A stretch of DNA of 64,000 nucleotides from Epiperipatus broadwayi (taxonomy: Eukaryota; Onychophora; Udeonychophora; Euonychophora; Peripatidae): assembly GCA_028023455.1 (NCBI GenBank), contig JAQFVV010012395.1:1924001-1988000 (forward strand), given 5' to 3'. Made by a program: the position numbers and the translations under genes. Positions 12,719 through 26,900 of the stretch are shown here, piece by piece (the first letter of the stretch is position 1; each line of letters starts with the position of its first letter). The notes beneath the pieces are model-generated. The model saw nothing but the letters and a program-made list of their open reading frames with translations. It had not been told where the DNA came from and did no database searches.

Positions 12719-14100
12719 AATTTAAAATTATAATAGCAAACTCTCCATACTGTAATGACATCCAATATATGTCTTACTAATCAATGGATACAAGAAGGTT
12801 TGTGCATAAAGTTTCCTACTGTATTAATAGCTTCTGTAAGCAACAGAAATGGTGGTCATGTGATGTTTTAGTAGTCTTATATTGCTGCCCAGTTTTTAAT
12901 AAGCCAAAGACACCAAAATGTATAGATTGTGAACTGGATTCAGAACTATACATCTACAGGTGAATGAGTTTGAATTGGTGTTTTCATTTTGAGTTCATAG
13001 CTTTATAGTTAACTAAATAGCTAAAACATGACTTCTGGAAGGTTATATTAAATCTTAAGATCTAGGTACCATGCTTTCAGACCCAAGGCTCCTTATAGAT
13101 AAAAACCAAAGCTTGAAACTAGTGTGAGATTATTGGATGAGTAAGCATTAGATAGGGATTTTATGCCCAAACTTCTTGCATTCATTGATTACTAAGATTT
13201 GCACTAGTTGGAACCCTACTGTTTGCTACTATATTAACAGCTTATGTAATCATAGAAAATAGTGATTATATGATGACCTAAAATTGTAGATTGTGGATTG
13301 CACTAAAATTGAACTGCTTAAGAAAAATATAATTAACAAAATGTAGGCACACATATTTGAATACTGCATTAGCCAAAATAATCCACTCTATATCATACTA
13401 CAATATAGCCATCTATGTAAGTTTAAGTGATCAATAGATGGTAGTCCTAATCAGATCCAAAACCAATTTCAGATTATTGTTTTTATCAGATATAGTAATA
13501 TATTCAAATATTAAAAGTTTTACTTGAAAATTTATTTTATAACTTATTTTTATGTAAAAAAAAAAAAAGAATCAATCACTACCATATAACCTTTTAAAAT
13601 TTTAGGGTTATACATAATCCTTTTATGATACATGACAAATAATTTAATTCATAGATGAACACATGGTATTAACGTTTTTTGTTTTTTTTTAAACACATGG
13701 TTTTTACAGAAAATGTATAAAATTGCATATTTTTAGTATTATAAGATCCTGTAGTAGATGACACTCAAAATAATGCATCAATTGCAATATTAGTGTTATT
13801 ATGAATCATTTTTGAAAGCCATTTTTAAAATGACAATAAATTTAGTAGTTTTTTTTTTGTTAAAAAAACTACAATAAGTCAATTATAAATATTGTAAATA
13901 CAATATAAGTAAACTTTTTATTGTGACTGAAATAATTGACTTCTAATCTTTTATGATCCATATTTTATATTTCAAACATATATTAGCATAATTTCTATAT
14001 AAGCAATAATTTAATAAAGCATTATGATAAAATTATAAGTAATTTGATCTGTATTGTACAAGTCATTTCAATCTTTTGATCACTGAGGGCAAAAAGTAAA

Positions 14101-14850
14101 ATGAAAATGTTTAGTAGATTGCAGTTTATGGATAATAAAAGAATAACCAAAATAGTATTTAATTGGATTATGAGTAAAGGGCAGGTAACTAGATGGGTGA
14201 GAAAGGTGATGCGGTATGCAAAAGATTTGGATAAAGAATTTATATCAATATATTTGTACAAAAGATGGGATGATTGTGTTAAGAGGATTGTTGAGGGTTA
14301 TAGTAGTAAGGAATGGGATAAAAATATAGATTTATTAATAAAGAATAGGGAGTTATAGAGATGGAGAAATAATATGGAGAGTAAAAAGAGTTTAAATATA
14401 TATAGAAATAAACAGAATATTAGGTGTGAGTTAATATATGATAATAGTAAGGAAAGTAATTTATTGTTTAAGGCTTGAACAGGATCTTTAGCTACAAGAG
14501 AATATACATGTAAATGGAAAAATATGGGTGATTTATTTTGTAAATTATGTAAGGAAGGAATAGAAAATATTAGGCATTTGTTAATTGAATGTAAATGCTT
14601 GAAAACTGAAAGGGTACATATAATGAATTTATGGAATAATAAATATAAAAAAAGTGATTATATAGAAAGTGAATTATTGGTTTTTATGCTGGATTTGGAA
14701 AAAGATAAGGGGGATTTAGATATAAAGGTTATAGAGTTGACAAAGATTATGTTGTAGAAATGGGATAGAGCAGATTATGGGAAAATTTAGAGTGGTGAAT
14801 GGAAAATAAAGTGGCTAACAGGTTTATCTGGGCATAATTGCTGAGATATT
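14101..14850 (+). pseudogene. LINE ORF2 C-terminal relic with CCHC motif
   Basis: Frames of 85 and 77 codons separated by stops give a continuous match to the post-reverse-transcriptase region of a non-LTR retrotransposon. The second frame holds C-x2-C-x8-H-x4-C (residues 6-23 of the 14524-14757 frame, CKLCKEGIENIRHLLIEC), the C-terminal zinc motif typical of several LINE clades. The segment before it is rich in Lys/Arg/Trp (RWVRKVMRYAK, KRWDDCVKRIVEG). The reverse-transcriptase core is absent upstream, so this is a 5'-truncated copy. The clade cannot be assigned from the tail alone. Confidence 0.7.
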
Positions 14851-14869
14851 CTTGACTTAATTTAAGGAG

Positions 14870-17800
14870 AAGCCACAATACATCACATTATATAGTCATT
14901 GAAAAGTTAATGATGATGATCAATGCTACCAGCTAGATTCAGGAAGAGAAAGAGATCTTAAACATTGTCCAGACAATTGAGGAAAGAACACATAGACAAA
15001 CATTAGCCAAAAATAATTCTAAATAATTTTAAAGTTTATTAAATTCAAAAATAAATATTAGTCAAACAAAGTATAAAAGTTTGACTCTAATTCCTCCACC
15101 TAGTTTATCAGAGAATATATGAGAGTATTGGTGCATTAACCACTTTGGCAGATAAGGACACTCACCTAAGAATTAAAAGGAATTATAATTTCTTCCTGCC
15201 AGCAATTTATCTAAACAAATTCCAGTTTCCTTTAGTTAGAGATTTAAAAACCCCAAAGAACAATCTAGTATGGAATTCAACAAACAGTGCAGGGTGATCT
15301 TTTTCTAAAACCTGGTAAAACATTGGGACATAATAGAATTGTCATTTGCCTGCCAACACTCATAAATGGCCATATTTATGACTCCTAAGGATGATTCCAA
15401 CAAGAGGGAAAAAAGATTATGGTATTATATAATCTGAAATACAGGAAAACCCAAATCTCTACTGTTTAAGAAAAACAGAACCATACACTCGATAAATCAC
15501 TAGCCAAAAGATTTACGGTCTGCAGGAAATGCAAACCAAGATTGTCTAAATTAATTATAATGAAATAATAAAGGTTAAGTGAGTTAAAAAGAAAATTACC
15601 AATATCTGCCCAAGAATTTATTAATGGTTAGTAATATAAAAGAGAAAAACACAATCTAAACTCTATAATACACTCTTGGACAATTAAATTTAAAATATGA
15701 AATATTAAAACTTAGTCTCCAACACATACAATAAATAAATATATAATAAAATATTTAGTGATATTTAAATGAGTATGCATAACTTATTATAGAAACAGTT
15801 TTCTATTTAGATTAAGCTGAAATTTTAACATAGATTTAAGCCCTGGTTATGATATGAAAAGGTGATTTTACTTTCATTACACAATGTTCTAACCAGGGTT
15901 CATTTCAAAGGTTTTGGTTTTCATTTATTTGCTCAAAAGTCTGAAGGCAATCTTTGGGATCAGTTCTGGACTAGGCTTTTAGGTCATGTTCTGGAAGGCA
16001 CAATCACAATCATGGATCTCCAGGATTCATCTTTGAGTTGATTTAGCACTGCATATTATTATTAAGATTCTTTATGGTGAGTATTTTCTGCATCCTGAAT
16101 GGATGGTCAATATTTCCAATGTTTTAGTGTATTTACTTCTTCTATTAGCAAATAGCTAAGCATCTCTTTCTGAACACAGCCAGCAGCAAATACTATCAGA
16201 GGTCTGCAAAAATTCCAATTCAGTAATCCATGTCGAGCAATTAGAAAATATAAAAGTTAGAACAGCAATCAGAATAAGAATCACAATAAGAATAGGGAGA
16301 ATAATAATTCAGTCAAAAACCTGGAGCTATTTATGTGAATTGCTATCTCCCACTTATTCTTAATTGAAAAAAAAAAAACAAAATCCAACCAGGGCTCTTA
16401 TTTTTTTCAAACATTAATTAAATTTAAGTAAATGAAAAAATAAGTCTCAGCTTTTAAAATAGATTAAAATCAAGAAAATAAAAAAGAAACTTATCGCAAT
16501 TAAACTTTTTTAAAATTAGATTGTTTTTACATTTCTGTGTTGAATATGTGTGTTATGGCACATACTCTTAATAAATAAAAAAAATAAAGTACAAAAATTT
16601 TTAAATTCAATTTCTTTCAAAATCTTTAAAATTATACATTCTAATTATGAATTTTCTGGTGGTGCTTTTGAAACTGATAAAGCATCCAGATCAGTATATG
16701 TATTCAGTCTTAGACTTACATTCAATGATGATCTTTAATTTAACTAAATACAAATGCAGATCACTTTTAAGTGATGATTGCAGGAATTGTAAGAACTATC
16801 TAATATTAAAAGAGGATATTGTCAGATTTTCTAAAGCTAGAAAAAATGGAAAAATGACAAAAAATTTGTCAAGTGGGTATGTGTTTATTGTAAAGGCACA
16901 AATATTAGATGCAAACATGAAGAGGGGATCATAAATAAAGGATGAAAATGAACATTGTGGATATAAGTAATATAATTGGAAGAGTGGCAAGAGAAATATA
17001 TTTGGCAGAGTGGCACTTTATTTAATTTAGTGAATAAAAATGAGGGTTTATGCCCCAACAAGTTCTTAATGTTATGAATGGTTTTGATCAGGTTAAAGAA
17101 TGTTTTAATTGTCATGGAATAATGCTAGAATTGTAAAATGATTGAAAAATAAAAGTTGTTTTTATAAATTTGATTACGGAAACAAAAGTCAGAGACGGTA
17201 TAGGCTTGTTAAATTTTCAGAGCAAAACACTACACTATGGATTCTTTTAAAAAACATTAAATATAATTAGATATTGACACATCCAAATAATGACAGGTGA
17301 AAAGTGAATTATGTTTTGACAAATAGAAAATATATATTCCAAGATTGTAATGTTCTTAATTGATTCAACACAGAATGTTATTAATTAGTGAGATATAAAA
17401 TATTTAATAATTCAAATATGGAGAAAAAAAATCTAGTAAGAAAAACATTATTAACAGTTATATTCCCAGCTCATAAATACTCAAATAAATTTAAATTAAA
17501 ACTAGTAAATTATTTTAAAATATTAACTCATTTCAAAGTTATCTGAGATTATAATGAAATCATAAAGAATATCAATGATTTTACTAGTTTTTCCAACTGA
17601 CACAAGATCTTTTATGAACAATAAAGAAGGAAACTGAAAATACATTATTTACAAGTGACCTAATTAGAGTTTTTACAATTCTGTAAAAAAAAAGTAATTA
17701 AAAGAGTTAATGATGATAGAAGAAAATGTAACTATGAAGTGACAAAGAAATTATAAAAGGAAAGAAAAATTTTATATTTTAAATGATTTTATATTAACTT
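14870..17800. other. Spacer with scattered unidentified ORF fragments
   Basis: Slightly GC-richer patches at 15060-15700 and 15890-16350, and short overlapping frames at 16550-17115, probably represent decayed transposon sequence. No motif I can name is present and no splice-supported exon was seen. Confidence 0.35.
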
Positions 17801-17804
17801 TCCT

Positions 17805-17869
17805 TGTCTGTGTTTCTATCAGAATGTCCACATTTTTGTCTGTTTTTCTGTCAGGATGTCCACATTTTT
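17805..17869 (+). repeat. Two tandem copies of a 32-33-bp unit
   Basis: TGTCTGT.TTTCT.TCAG.ATG followed by TCCACATTTTT occurs twice back to back, with a few substitutions. Function unknown. Confidence 0.7.
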
Positions 17870-18246
17870 GAATTTTCAATAATGAAAAAAAAATTTGTTC
17901 TCATTTAGAGCTGTTATGCTTCCCAGAAAAGACCTTAGCAACTAAGCCAATGGAAATATTATATTTGTAGAATAAAATTTTGTTAATACTGATTTAACTC
18001 ATAATTAATTAATTAAAAATAAATAGTTTTTACTAAAATCTGAAATATTCTTCTGAAATAATTAATATTTTATAAATATTTTGTGAAAAGAATAACACAT
18101 GTGTAAAAAAATTAGAGAATAATATGTTTTCATTTCCAAAATCAAAACAAAGAAATAGAGCAGTCAAAAAAGAGACTGATATACAATTATTTTAATTGAA
18201 ATTACATTTTATTTGTAATTAAAAAGTAAAAAATAACATGTTCTTT

Positions 18247-18472
18247 TTAAAATAATGCCTTTATGTAAACAGCTGTCTAAAAAGTAGAAAATAAAGTAAT
18301 TCCACTAACAAAGTAATACAACTAAAAAACATATAACATTTCATAAAAGCATTTGAAGCCATAAAAATCAAAAAGACCTCAAATGCTTTTATGAAATGGC
18401 ACATGTTTTTTAGTCAAGCTATTTTATTTTCTACTTTTTTGTAGGGTGTTTACAAAAAAGCATTATTTAAAA
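18247..18472. mobile_element. Foldback (MITE-like) element
   Basis: The inverted arms share AATAATGC, GTAAACA, AAAAAGTAGAAAATAAA, ACTAAAAAACAT and CATTTCATAAAAGCATTTGA and meet around a short spacer near 18360-18375. No coding capacity. Confidence 0.8.
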
Positions 18473-18749
18473 AATATTATTTTGTGTTCTCTAACGTCTT
18501 GCAACTGGAGGGGGAAATTGTTTTGATAATAAGAAAAGTTGTCCTATTAACAAAAAGTGAATGATATTATAAAGTGTGTAGAAGAATTTTACAAAATAAC
18601 TTGATAGTAATAAAGAACAATAAAACAACATAGTTCTTATGTTTAGTACATTTTTGAAATTTCAAAATATTTTAAATGAAAAGATTATGAATAACAGAAA
18701 AACTGTTAAATATTTAAATAATGATAGATATTTTAAAAGAGATAAATGA

Positions 18750-19300
18750 AAAAATAGAAAAATTGTTGGAAAACCTATATACCAAATATCTATGAAATAA
18801 AGATACACCAAATAATCAGAAATAACAATAATATTGATGTTTAAGAAAGTTGAAAGAAAGAGGTTAAAAATTATATATCAGTCTTCTGTCACTTTTGTAT
18901 TAGATTTTTACCAAGATCTTTATAACTTCAATACAGAAAACTTTGACTCAAATCAGCCCAAATACAAATGATTTTAAAGCAAACTAAAAGAAGTTATTAA
19001 AAACAAAATAAAACATTGACTTTGAGCTGCCATTATCAATTATGAAAAGGCATTTATTCTATAAACATTTCTGTTGAGATTAAAACTTTGAAACATCAAG
19101 ATATAAACCCAGGATAATATTGTTAAATTCTGAAGAATATTTATTAAAATGCAGCAGCAATAATTAGCCTTCATGGTGACACTCAGAGTTTAACATTGAT
19201 ATAATTATTTAGCAGAATGATTCTATTTCTCCAAAAACTTTTACAGCAATTTTATGATAAGTATTTTGGGAATTAAGAAGCTAGTGAATAAAAATAAATG
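18750..19300 (+). pseudogene. RTE-like reverse transcriptase relic
   Basis: Plus-strand fragments in shifting frames give the order expected of a LINE reverse transcriptase: FYQDLYNFNTENFDSNQPK (the block before motif A), INYEKAF (motif A, near 19035), IISLHGDTQSLTLI (near 19165) and QNDSISPKTFTAIL (the RQGD.ISP motif, near 19215-19255). The same block pattern is seen in the relic at 47.2-49.4 kb, so the two may be one family. There are stops and indels throughout. The endonuclease and tail regions were not recognised. Confidence 0.65.
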
Positions 19301-19499
19301 GAATTCACTTAAAGTGATGAGATTGTTTTTGAAAATAAGATTCAGAGTTTTAAAAAATATTTTATGAAAGCAAGAAAGTAGCACTAAATATAAATGCTAA
19401 AAAATATATTCAATGTCTTTTCAAAAATGGAGAAAATAAAGATAATGAATTACAAGTAATTATTATTATTTAATGTATAGATTTTTTAAAAATAATAGT

Positions 19500-20370
19500 T
19501 CTACTGTTATCAAAATCTAAAGCAATCTGCAAAGATTTTGACCAGGAAATAGATTCATTAATCCAGTGACTTTATTAAGTCACTCAATTCTGCCACTAAA
19601 GCCATAAATTTGGTAGTCATTAATCATGACAATTCACTTGACAAAATGCTCTCCAATAAAAAAATTCAAGTGACTCTAAACAGTCTCCCACAGGGATCAG
19701 ATCTCTCATCTACTTTATTTAATATATTCACCAGTGATCTTCTGAATATAATGCAGGAAAGTCATTATGTTAATGATATTGCTTTGATCTCTCAAAAGAG
19801 ACCCTTTCCTGAAATAAAAATCTCTCAGTAAAAATATGAAAGGTTAGAATTTGTTTTTTCAAAGATTGAGATCCTATTCCTTATCCAATTGAAACTGTAT
19901 GTTCAATTTTTCATCAAAATAACAGGAAATTATCTCATAATCTGAATATAACCATTTGCAACAATAGACCTAAAGACAATTTTATCCCATGTTAATTAGG
20001 GGTAATCTTGAATCACAATCTAACTTATTTTTTTCATTTGTTAACATTAGATCACAATTAATTTCTAAGAATATTCTCTTTGGAAAGCTAGCTGGCCTAT
20101 TTGGAATTGTGATGCAAATATTTTATGAATAATTTCATTAGTACTAGCATATTCCTTTGGTTAATAGTGTGCCCCAGTTTGAAGAAAAAAATTCCACACT
20201 AAACTTCTGAGTACTCAAATATTATAATGAGAAAGGTATACTCAAATCTATTCCTTTGTAATGGCTTCCTGTTATTTCATATTATTTTTTGTCAGATATC
20301 AGAAAAGAAGTTGTTTCATAAAATATGTATAATAATGAGCTGTTAAACAGATTGGTCTAAACAATTATTC
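19500..20370 (+). pseudogene. Jockey/CR1-like LINE reverse transcriptase relic
   Basis: A 73-codon frame at 19610-19831 reads NSLPQGSDLSSTLFNIFTSD, the PQGS.LSPTLFNI block of Jockey/CR1-superfamily reverse transcriptases. It is followed by HYVNDIALISQ, the active-site box with YADD changed to YVND. Downstream, across several frameshifts, are LFGKLAGLFGI and WLPVISYY fragments resembling the thumb region. Loss of the first catalytic aspartate and the stops show it is dead. Confidence 0.65.
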
Positions 20371-20689
20371 AGTATTTAGTTTCATTAATTCAGTCTCATT
20401 TTAAATCAAGATCTTCTTTTTAAATGTCCAAACAAAAAAATCTATAATTGAAGCAATATGACATTATAATCGAATTCTTATGACATTCCAAACATTTTTT
20501 TTAAAAAATTCAACAATAAAGCCAGATGTATTTGAGCTTTATAGATGTAAATGGAGTTATAGATTTTTTATTTTATTTTAATAATTAAAATACAAAAATC
20601 CACTCCAACTTTGTACTACAACTTGATTCCTAATTCATAGAACTACTTACAAACAATTCCTACTGTTATAAAAATTGAAAATAAAATTG

Positions 20690-21170
20690 GAATTAATACA
20701 CGCTTCAGATTTTTCATCTGCAGTAAATATTTCATTTCATTTCATCATGTAAAATTGCATAATGGAAATAAACTTTGGTAGACAGCCAATTAATTTCAAA
20801 CAGTGCCACAAACTTAATTAATTATTTGTATGAAAGCTTTGAACAAATCAATAAAAGCAATATATGCATCATTCTTTTGATCCTCATTTTTTCTTCCATC
20901 TGCCAGGCAATAAAAAACATGTCTCTAGTAGCACTTGATTTTTTAATATGATGTGACTGGAAGTAACATATTCAATAAAGTTATCTAAAATGCTTTTGCT
21001 ATAATGAATCTTTGATAATCCATAATAATTATTGCAATCCTGCCTATTCTTTTTATTTTTAAAATTGCAACAATATAAGTACCTCAAGATCAAGTGATAC
21101 AACTTCATGATTTCATATATTTCTTTAAAAATTCCAAAAATCTTGGTAGCTAACATATCATCATAATTTA
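20690..21170 (-). pseudogene. LINE reverse transcriptase relic
   Basis: The minus-strand frame of 90 codons (21156-20884) contains KNRQDCNNYYGLSKI, matching the conserved D..NYRGIS block, and CFLLPGR in place of GF.PGR. Just downstream, in another frame, is YIAFIDLFKAF, reverse-transcriptase motif A, then LKLIGCLPKFISIM and VLIPILFSIFI (the LSP.LF block). This is the usual order of a LINE reverse transcriptase. Orientation is opposite to the two relics immediately upstream, so it is an independent insertion. Confidence 0.65.
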
Positions 21171-21399
21171 AAAGATCCTCAGCTATTATATTAAGACCTG
21201 AGGTCTTTCCATTTTAAGATTACAAAGAACTGTTTACATTTCATTAATACAGATATCTTTGCCCAAACTTAAATGAATATATAAAATTAATATAACATTA
21301 AAAGTGTTTATCTTAATTCTTTTATTATTATTTAAAAGATGATCAAAATGCTCATTCTATCTATCCAAAATAAAAGTATCGTCATATAATACAACTGTT

Positions 21400-22325
21400 G
21401 GCAAATGCAGCTCTCAAAGCTATATGTGGCTCTTAGTTCAAATTAAGTGTGACTTCCATTGAAATCCGATTTTACTTTTATTATTTCAGAATTTTTTTTA
21501 ATTGCACAAACATTTGTAATATGATAGAAATTTTTTTTATCAAATATTTTTATTACTTATTTTATTACAGATTACATCATGTATGTATGTATATATTATT
21601 TTCAAATATATTGGCAAACTGTATGGTAACGATATCCTCCGAATCTTATGAAAATTACTACATGCCCATATGGAGTGATCATATACATATTTATGAATTG
21701 TACAATGTTGTGATTGTATATTTCATTAATAGTTTTCCTACCGGGTAAATGTCCTATTTCAAAATTTTTCAAAAAATCTAGTAAGTAGACTGTTTTATTA
21801 AATAATTTAAATTTGTTTATGATGTGTTAATTTTTCTGTGGTGCAAGCTTTCTAAAACATGTGTACAGGTTAAGAAAATTATTTTAATTGTTTGTAATTA
21901 GTGCATTTAGAGTTTCATGTTTTTTAAAATAATTATGTAAAAACTCTTGAAAATAAAACTGGAAAGAATTTGTTTGATTTTGATTATTTTGTTTCTATTT
22001 TTGATTATAAATAATAATAAAACAGACGTTTAATAATTATCTGAAAAATATCAACCAAAAATAAATATAGTCCAAAATTGCTTTTAATTATAAATTGTTT
22101 TTATTCTTATTTTATTTTTAAAAGCCCTGTTTCTTCGACAATTTGATGCACCATTTACAAATCTTTTAAAACAAAAATTAATAATTAGACTTTTAATTAA
22201 TTATTTATTTATGTACTTTGTTTAAATTCTAGTCTTTGGAAATAAATTTACTTACATTTTTTTAACATGACCTCAAACAATATTTAAAAGTGAAAATAAG
22301 AATAAGAAAATATAAGCTTTCAAAA
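21400..22325 (+). other. Non-coding stretch, possible 5' part of the hAT element
   Basis: Near 21404 the sequence CAAATGCAGCTCTCAAAGCT followed by ATATGTGGCTCTTAG has the repeated GGCTCT theme I associate with termini of hAT elements. A matching right terminus was not found, so the element boundary is a guess. The rest is AT-rich. Confidence 0.25.
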
Positions 22326-22329
22326 AGAA

Positions 22330-23985
22330 TGAGTAGAAAAATGTGCTTTTATCGACAATAATGGAAAATCATTGTATCTTACTTGTAAAGTTAGAATTGC
22401 AAACTACAAAGTAAATAATTTGCCTCGACATTATGAAATAAGTCATCCCTATTTTTCAACTCAATATCCATACAATTCAAAATTGCAAACTGAGAAACTT
22501 AAATCATTGCAATTAGGTCTACATAAGCAACAAGGACTTTTGTCTTCTTTCAGTTATGAAAATGACAGAACCAATGAAGATAGTTTTTGTTAGCTTAGAA
22601 TATTGTTCATGCCAAATATCCATATGGAAAAGGAGAATTTATTAAAAGAAACTTGGAAGAAATGGTTAAATTTTTGAATCCAGATAATACAAAACTGCAT
22701 AAATTGATCACACAAATTCATGTACAACTGAGCATCATATTAGTGAAATTAGTAAAAATGTTAAAAATAGTTTGATGTGTGATTTGAAAAATTGTACAGC
22801 ATTCAATTTAGTTCTTGACAAGTCTAAAGACATTCAGAATGTTTCACAATTGGCCATTTTTGTCCACCCTGTATTTGCAGACATAAATATGAAGGAAGTA
22901 TTGATGTCAAAAATATGCTTGATGAGATAATGAGCAGGTTTGAATTGCCTTGTGATAAACTTGTAAGTGTTGTGACTGAAGAAACCCTGCAATGACAGGG
23001 AAAAACCTAGGTCTTATTAGTCTTTTAAACAACAATACTAAAATTTCCACATTTTGTAACTCTTCATTGTATTAACCACTGTGAGCATCTGTTATTGAAG
23101 TACTTAAAATACAAAAAAATGTGTGGAAGACTGATTTTCAGATTGTGAATAGAAAAAACGCCAAAACATTTCAATGAATTACCCAGTGATCTCTCCTTAT
23201 AGTTTGTTATAAAATGACTGTCAACTTACAATGTTTTCAGTCATTTTATGGAACTCCTAAATCCTATCACAACATTTTTAAAAGAAAAAAATACCCAGAA
23301 TTAAAAAATGGAATTGACTTTCTGACTTAATATTCATTATAGACATTATGGAACATTTGCAAACACTTGTTTTGGCTTTACAAGGAAGGGAAAAATGATT
23401 AGTGGTTTGTCACAAACTGTATTTAGTTTTGTAGCTAAACTTCAGCTTTTCATGCACAATATTAAGTCTTGATTATTTAATCATTTTCCATTTGCAAAAG
23501 CAAATATAATTAATATCAAAGATGAAAAATTAGACAAATATAAAGAAAAATTGGAAATAAGAAAAATTAGACAAATATAAAAAAAAAAAAATAGAAATAT
23601 TGCATGGGAATTTCAAATATAGGTTTGAAGATCTGAAAAATTTTAAATCTATATTTGCATATTTTGTGAACCTATTCATTTGTGATATTATTGAAGATGG
23701 ATTTTCAATTTCTAAAGTAATACATGTTGAAAAAGTGGCTGTGGAAATGATTAGAGATGAAAAAGGATCAGGCATTTCAAATACATCTTAAATCTAGCTA
23801 CTGAATTTTGGAAACTCTTGCCAGAATCAAAATATCCACAAAGAAAGCTGCTTGCCATCTAATTTTAATTTTTGATATAACATATTGGTGTAAATCATTG
23901 TACTCCACAATAAAGTTCATGAAGTCAAAATTTCTTTCACAGTTGATTAATTAGCATCTCACAAAATTGCTGTAAACAGCTTAAC
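22330..23985 (+). pseudogene. hAT transposase relic (GTF2IRD2/ZBED-like group)
   Basis: Plus-strand blocks in order are a BED-type zinc-finger remnant (LTCKVRIANYKVNNLPRHYE followed by ISH, from about 22372), a mid-region with LVLDKSKDIQNVSQLAIFV (22808-22864) and MLDEIMSRFELPCDKLVSVV, a helical block with LALQGREKMISGLSQTVFSF (near 23370), and the C-terminal dimerisation region TEFWKLLPESKYPQRKLLAI (near 23802), then SLYSTIKFMKSKFLSQL (near 23900). The D-K-S-x-D and LQG..K.IS.L blocks are shared by the GTF2IRD2-like/ZBED transposases. At least ten stops or frameshifts break it. An LTR retrotransposon begins only about 15 bp after its end. Confidence 0.75.
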
Positions 23986-26900
23986 AAATTATATGCTTGA
24001 TATGTATGTTTAAATACACTTACATATATAGGTATAAACTTAGAGAGAGAAAAAGTAATAAGTTTAAAGACTTTTAAAAAGACTGATTCTTTTAAAAATA
24101 GTAAGTAAAAGATTTGTAACTTTTAAGATTAGAAAAAATTATTTTCTGAAAATTAATACCAGTCTAATTAATGAGAATAGAACACATCCTTAATGAAATA
24201 AAACAATTAAAGGTATTTGTGGTTATATTTCATTCATAAGATAAACGGAAACTATAAAAATAATTCATTAGTTAAAGTCAAAAAGATAACGATGTAAATT
24301 TTTGTATGGAGAATAAAATAAAGAATCACATCAGGGATTAAAACAAGGAAGGTCTAAGTACAAATATGATGAAGATTACATTGGAACTTCAAATATGTGA
24401 ACTCACATATATATTGGAGCAGATCCTCCCATGGTACTGTGACTTCAAGTGAAGAGAGTTGATCTCTGAATGTGGGAATAGTCAGATAGGACTCTTACAG
24501 ATCATATTGATCTATATTATTATTTATGTATGCTTTTGGGCCATGTTTGTGAAATATTTATACGTATGTAAATAGTTAAAATGCTATTAAAGATCCTTCA
24601 TTAAATTATCTAAATATTAACTGTTTAGTAGTGATTTGTATTCATGGAAAATGCACTCTCATATCAGTTACACATAGCAATTGGCACAGTCACGGTCTTG
24701 ATTCGAACCAATAACTAAAATAATGTTTATATTTAGTATAATAACAACTAGGCAATGCAAGTAGCAATCAGTGAATTTGATACCAGTGAAGCAACCAGTT
24801 GGCCCTTGTACACTTAACATGTGGAAAAATACTTCTTCATTAATAAAGTTAAAAATGATAAGTATAATATTGCTTCATTATTATGCCCTGCTGGGTAAAG
24901 GGTTATTGAGATAGCCAACAGGTTCACAGAACCTCTAATTCCTGAAGATTGTTCATACGATCAGGTTAAAGAGTGTTTGTCAAACCACTTTAACCCCAAA
25001 CTCTCGAAGCATGTCACTAGACTGGAGTTCTGAGCCCAGAACCAAGGTTGGAATAAAAATATAAGATATTACAATAGTGTTCTTCATAATCTAGCAAAAT
25101 CTATGGATCTTTTCACAAGTCCTACTGGAACAATTTTGTTACTAATGATTATTTGCCATTAACAATTTAACTTATATAGAGCTATAAAACATGATATCTT
25201 ATAAACTTGTGCTTGATCAATCTTGAAAATTCGCCAAGTTAAAAGTGATAGCAAATCACAAATAGATGTTTGTAAAACCATTAAGAACGAATTGTCAAAC
25301 AGTGAAGAGAAAATTGATAACAGCAAAAACTCATTTATATGCTTTTGTTGCAGGAAAAATGGCCACAAGGCCATTAACTGTTACTACAGATGTGAATGCA
25401 GTAAATGCTGTAACAAAAGAGGACACATGGAAAAAATGTGCAAAAAGAGAGTTCATCATGAACAGAAATGATACTAATAGCAGTAACTGTATAATAAAGG
25501 ATCAGGAAAAGCACTTGACTAATATCAAAATGGTTGGCAACAACAAAGAATGATAAAATTTATGATCAAAATTAAAATGTGACCAGCCTATTGCCATGGA
25601 GGTTGATAGTGATAGCAGAATATGATATTAGTCCATGATTGGTATTCTGTTACTTCCAAGTGTAGGAAGAGACCCATTATTCAAAAAACTGACCTAAAGG
25701 TGTTAGATATGAATGGTAATGCTATTAGATTAAAAAGTGTAATTGAAGCACCAATACACAGAAGTAAGGGCAAAATTAATCTACTACCACTATATGTAGT
25801 ATTTGTTGCTATCAACCCCTATTAGGATGAGACTGCTTCAGTGAAATGGGTATTAATTTGCTCTGATGGAAAAAAAACTTTCCAGGGGGATTAAGATGAG
25901 TTTGAGTAAAATAAATATACTCAGAAAGAAAAAAAACCTTCCAGCAGCCAGTAATAACAAAATCAGGTCAAAGAAGTTTCATGATGACCAGAAACATAAG
26001 AAAAAGAATTACAAAGACATACAAGTAAAATATAAAATTGTAATTCATTCGACAAAAAAGATAATTGCTACCAATGGATTATGAAGCAGATTCAAGAAGG
26101 CATCAAAGAAGCATCCCTGTTTCTTTCACAAAGAACTATGGAATGCCTGGGAACAATTGTTGGTATTCAAAGGCTGCATTATGAAAGGTGATTGTATGCT
26201 GATTCCAGCCAGGGTAGGCAGCATATAGTAAAGCGGCTGCATAATAGTCTGTGAGGTGGCCAGATATTAGCCTAGACATGATGAAAAATAAAAATAACGA
26301 TTGTGATTTTCAAACAACTACATTTCCTGAGAATGCATCTAGTGAATTGAAACATAATTCACAACAGCAAGTTAAAAGGAAAATAAAGGTACTCATGTAT
26401 CTTATTGACTACATACTGAGTTCAGAGATGAAAACCTGTCTCTGAAATTGGGGGAAGTAATGGTATGTATGTATGTGTATGTTTAAATGTATATACATAT
26501 ATAGGTATTTTAAAAGTCTGATTCTTTTAAAATAGCAATAAAAGGTTTATAACTTTTAAGATTAGAAAATATTATTTTCTAAAAATTAACACCAGTCTAA
26601 TTATTGAGAATATAATATATTGCTAATGAAAAAACAATTAAAGGAATTTGTGTTTAGATTTCCTTCATAAGATAAACAACAAACTACAAAAATAACTTAT
26701 TAAAAGTCAGAAAGGTAATGATGTAAATTCTTGTATGGAGATTAAAATGAAGAATCACCTGAGCTGACGAACGAGAGTATGAGCCAATCAACTACAGGGA
26801 TTAAACAATGAAGGCCTCAGTACAAATTTGATGAAGACTATACTTTATTATTGAAGCTTCACCTGTGTGAACTCACATATATATATTGGAGCAGATTGTC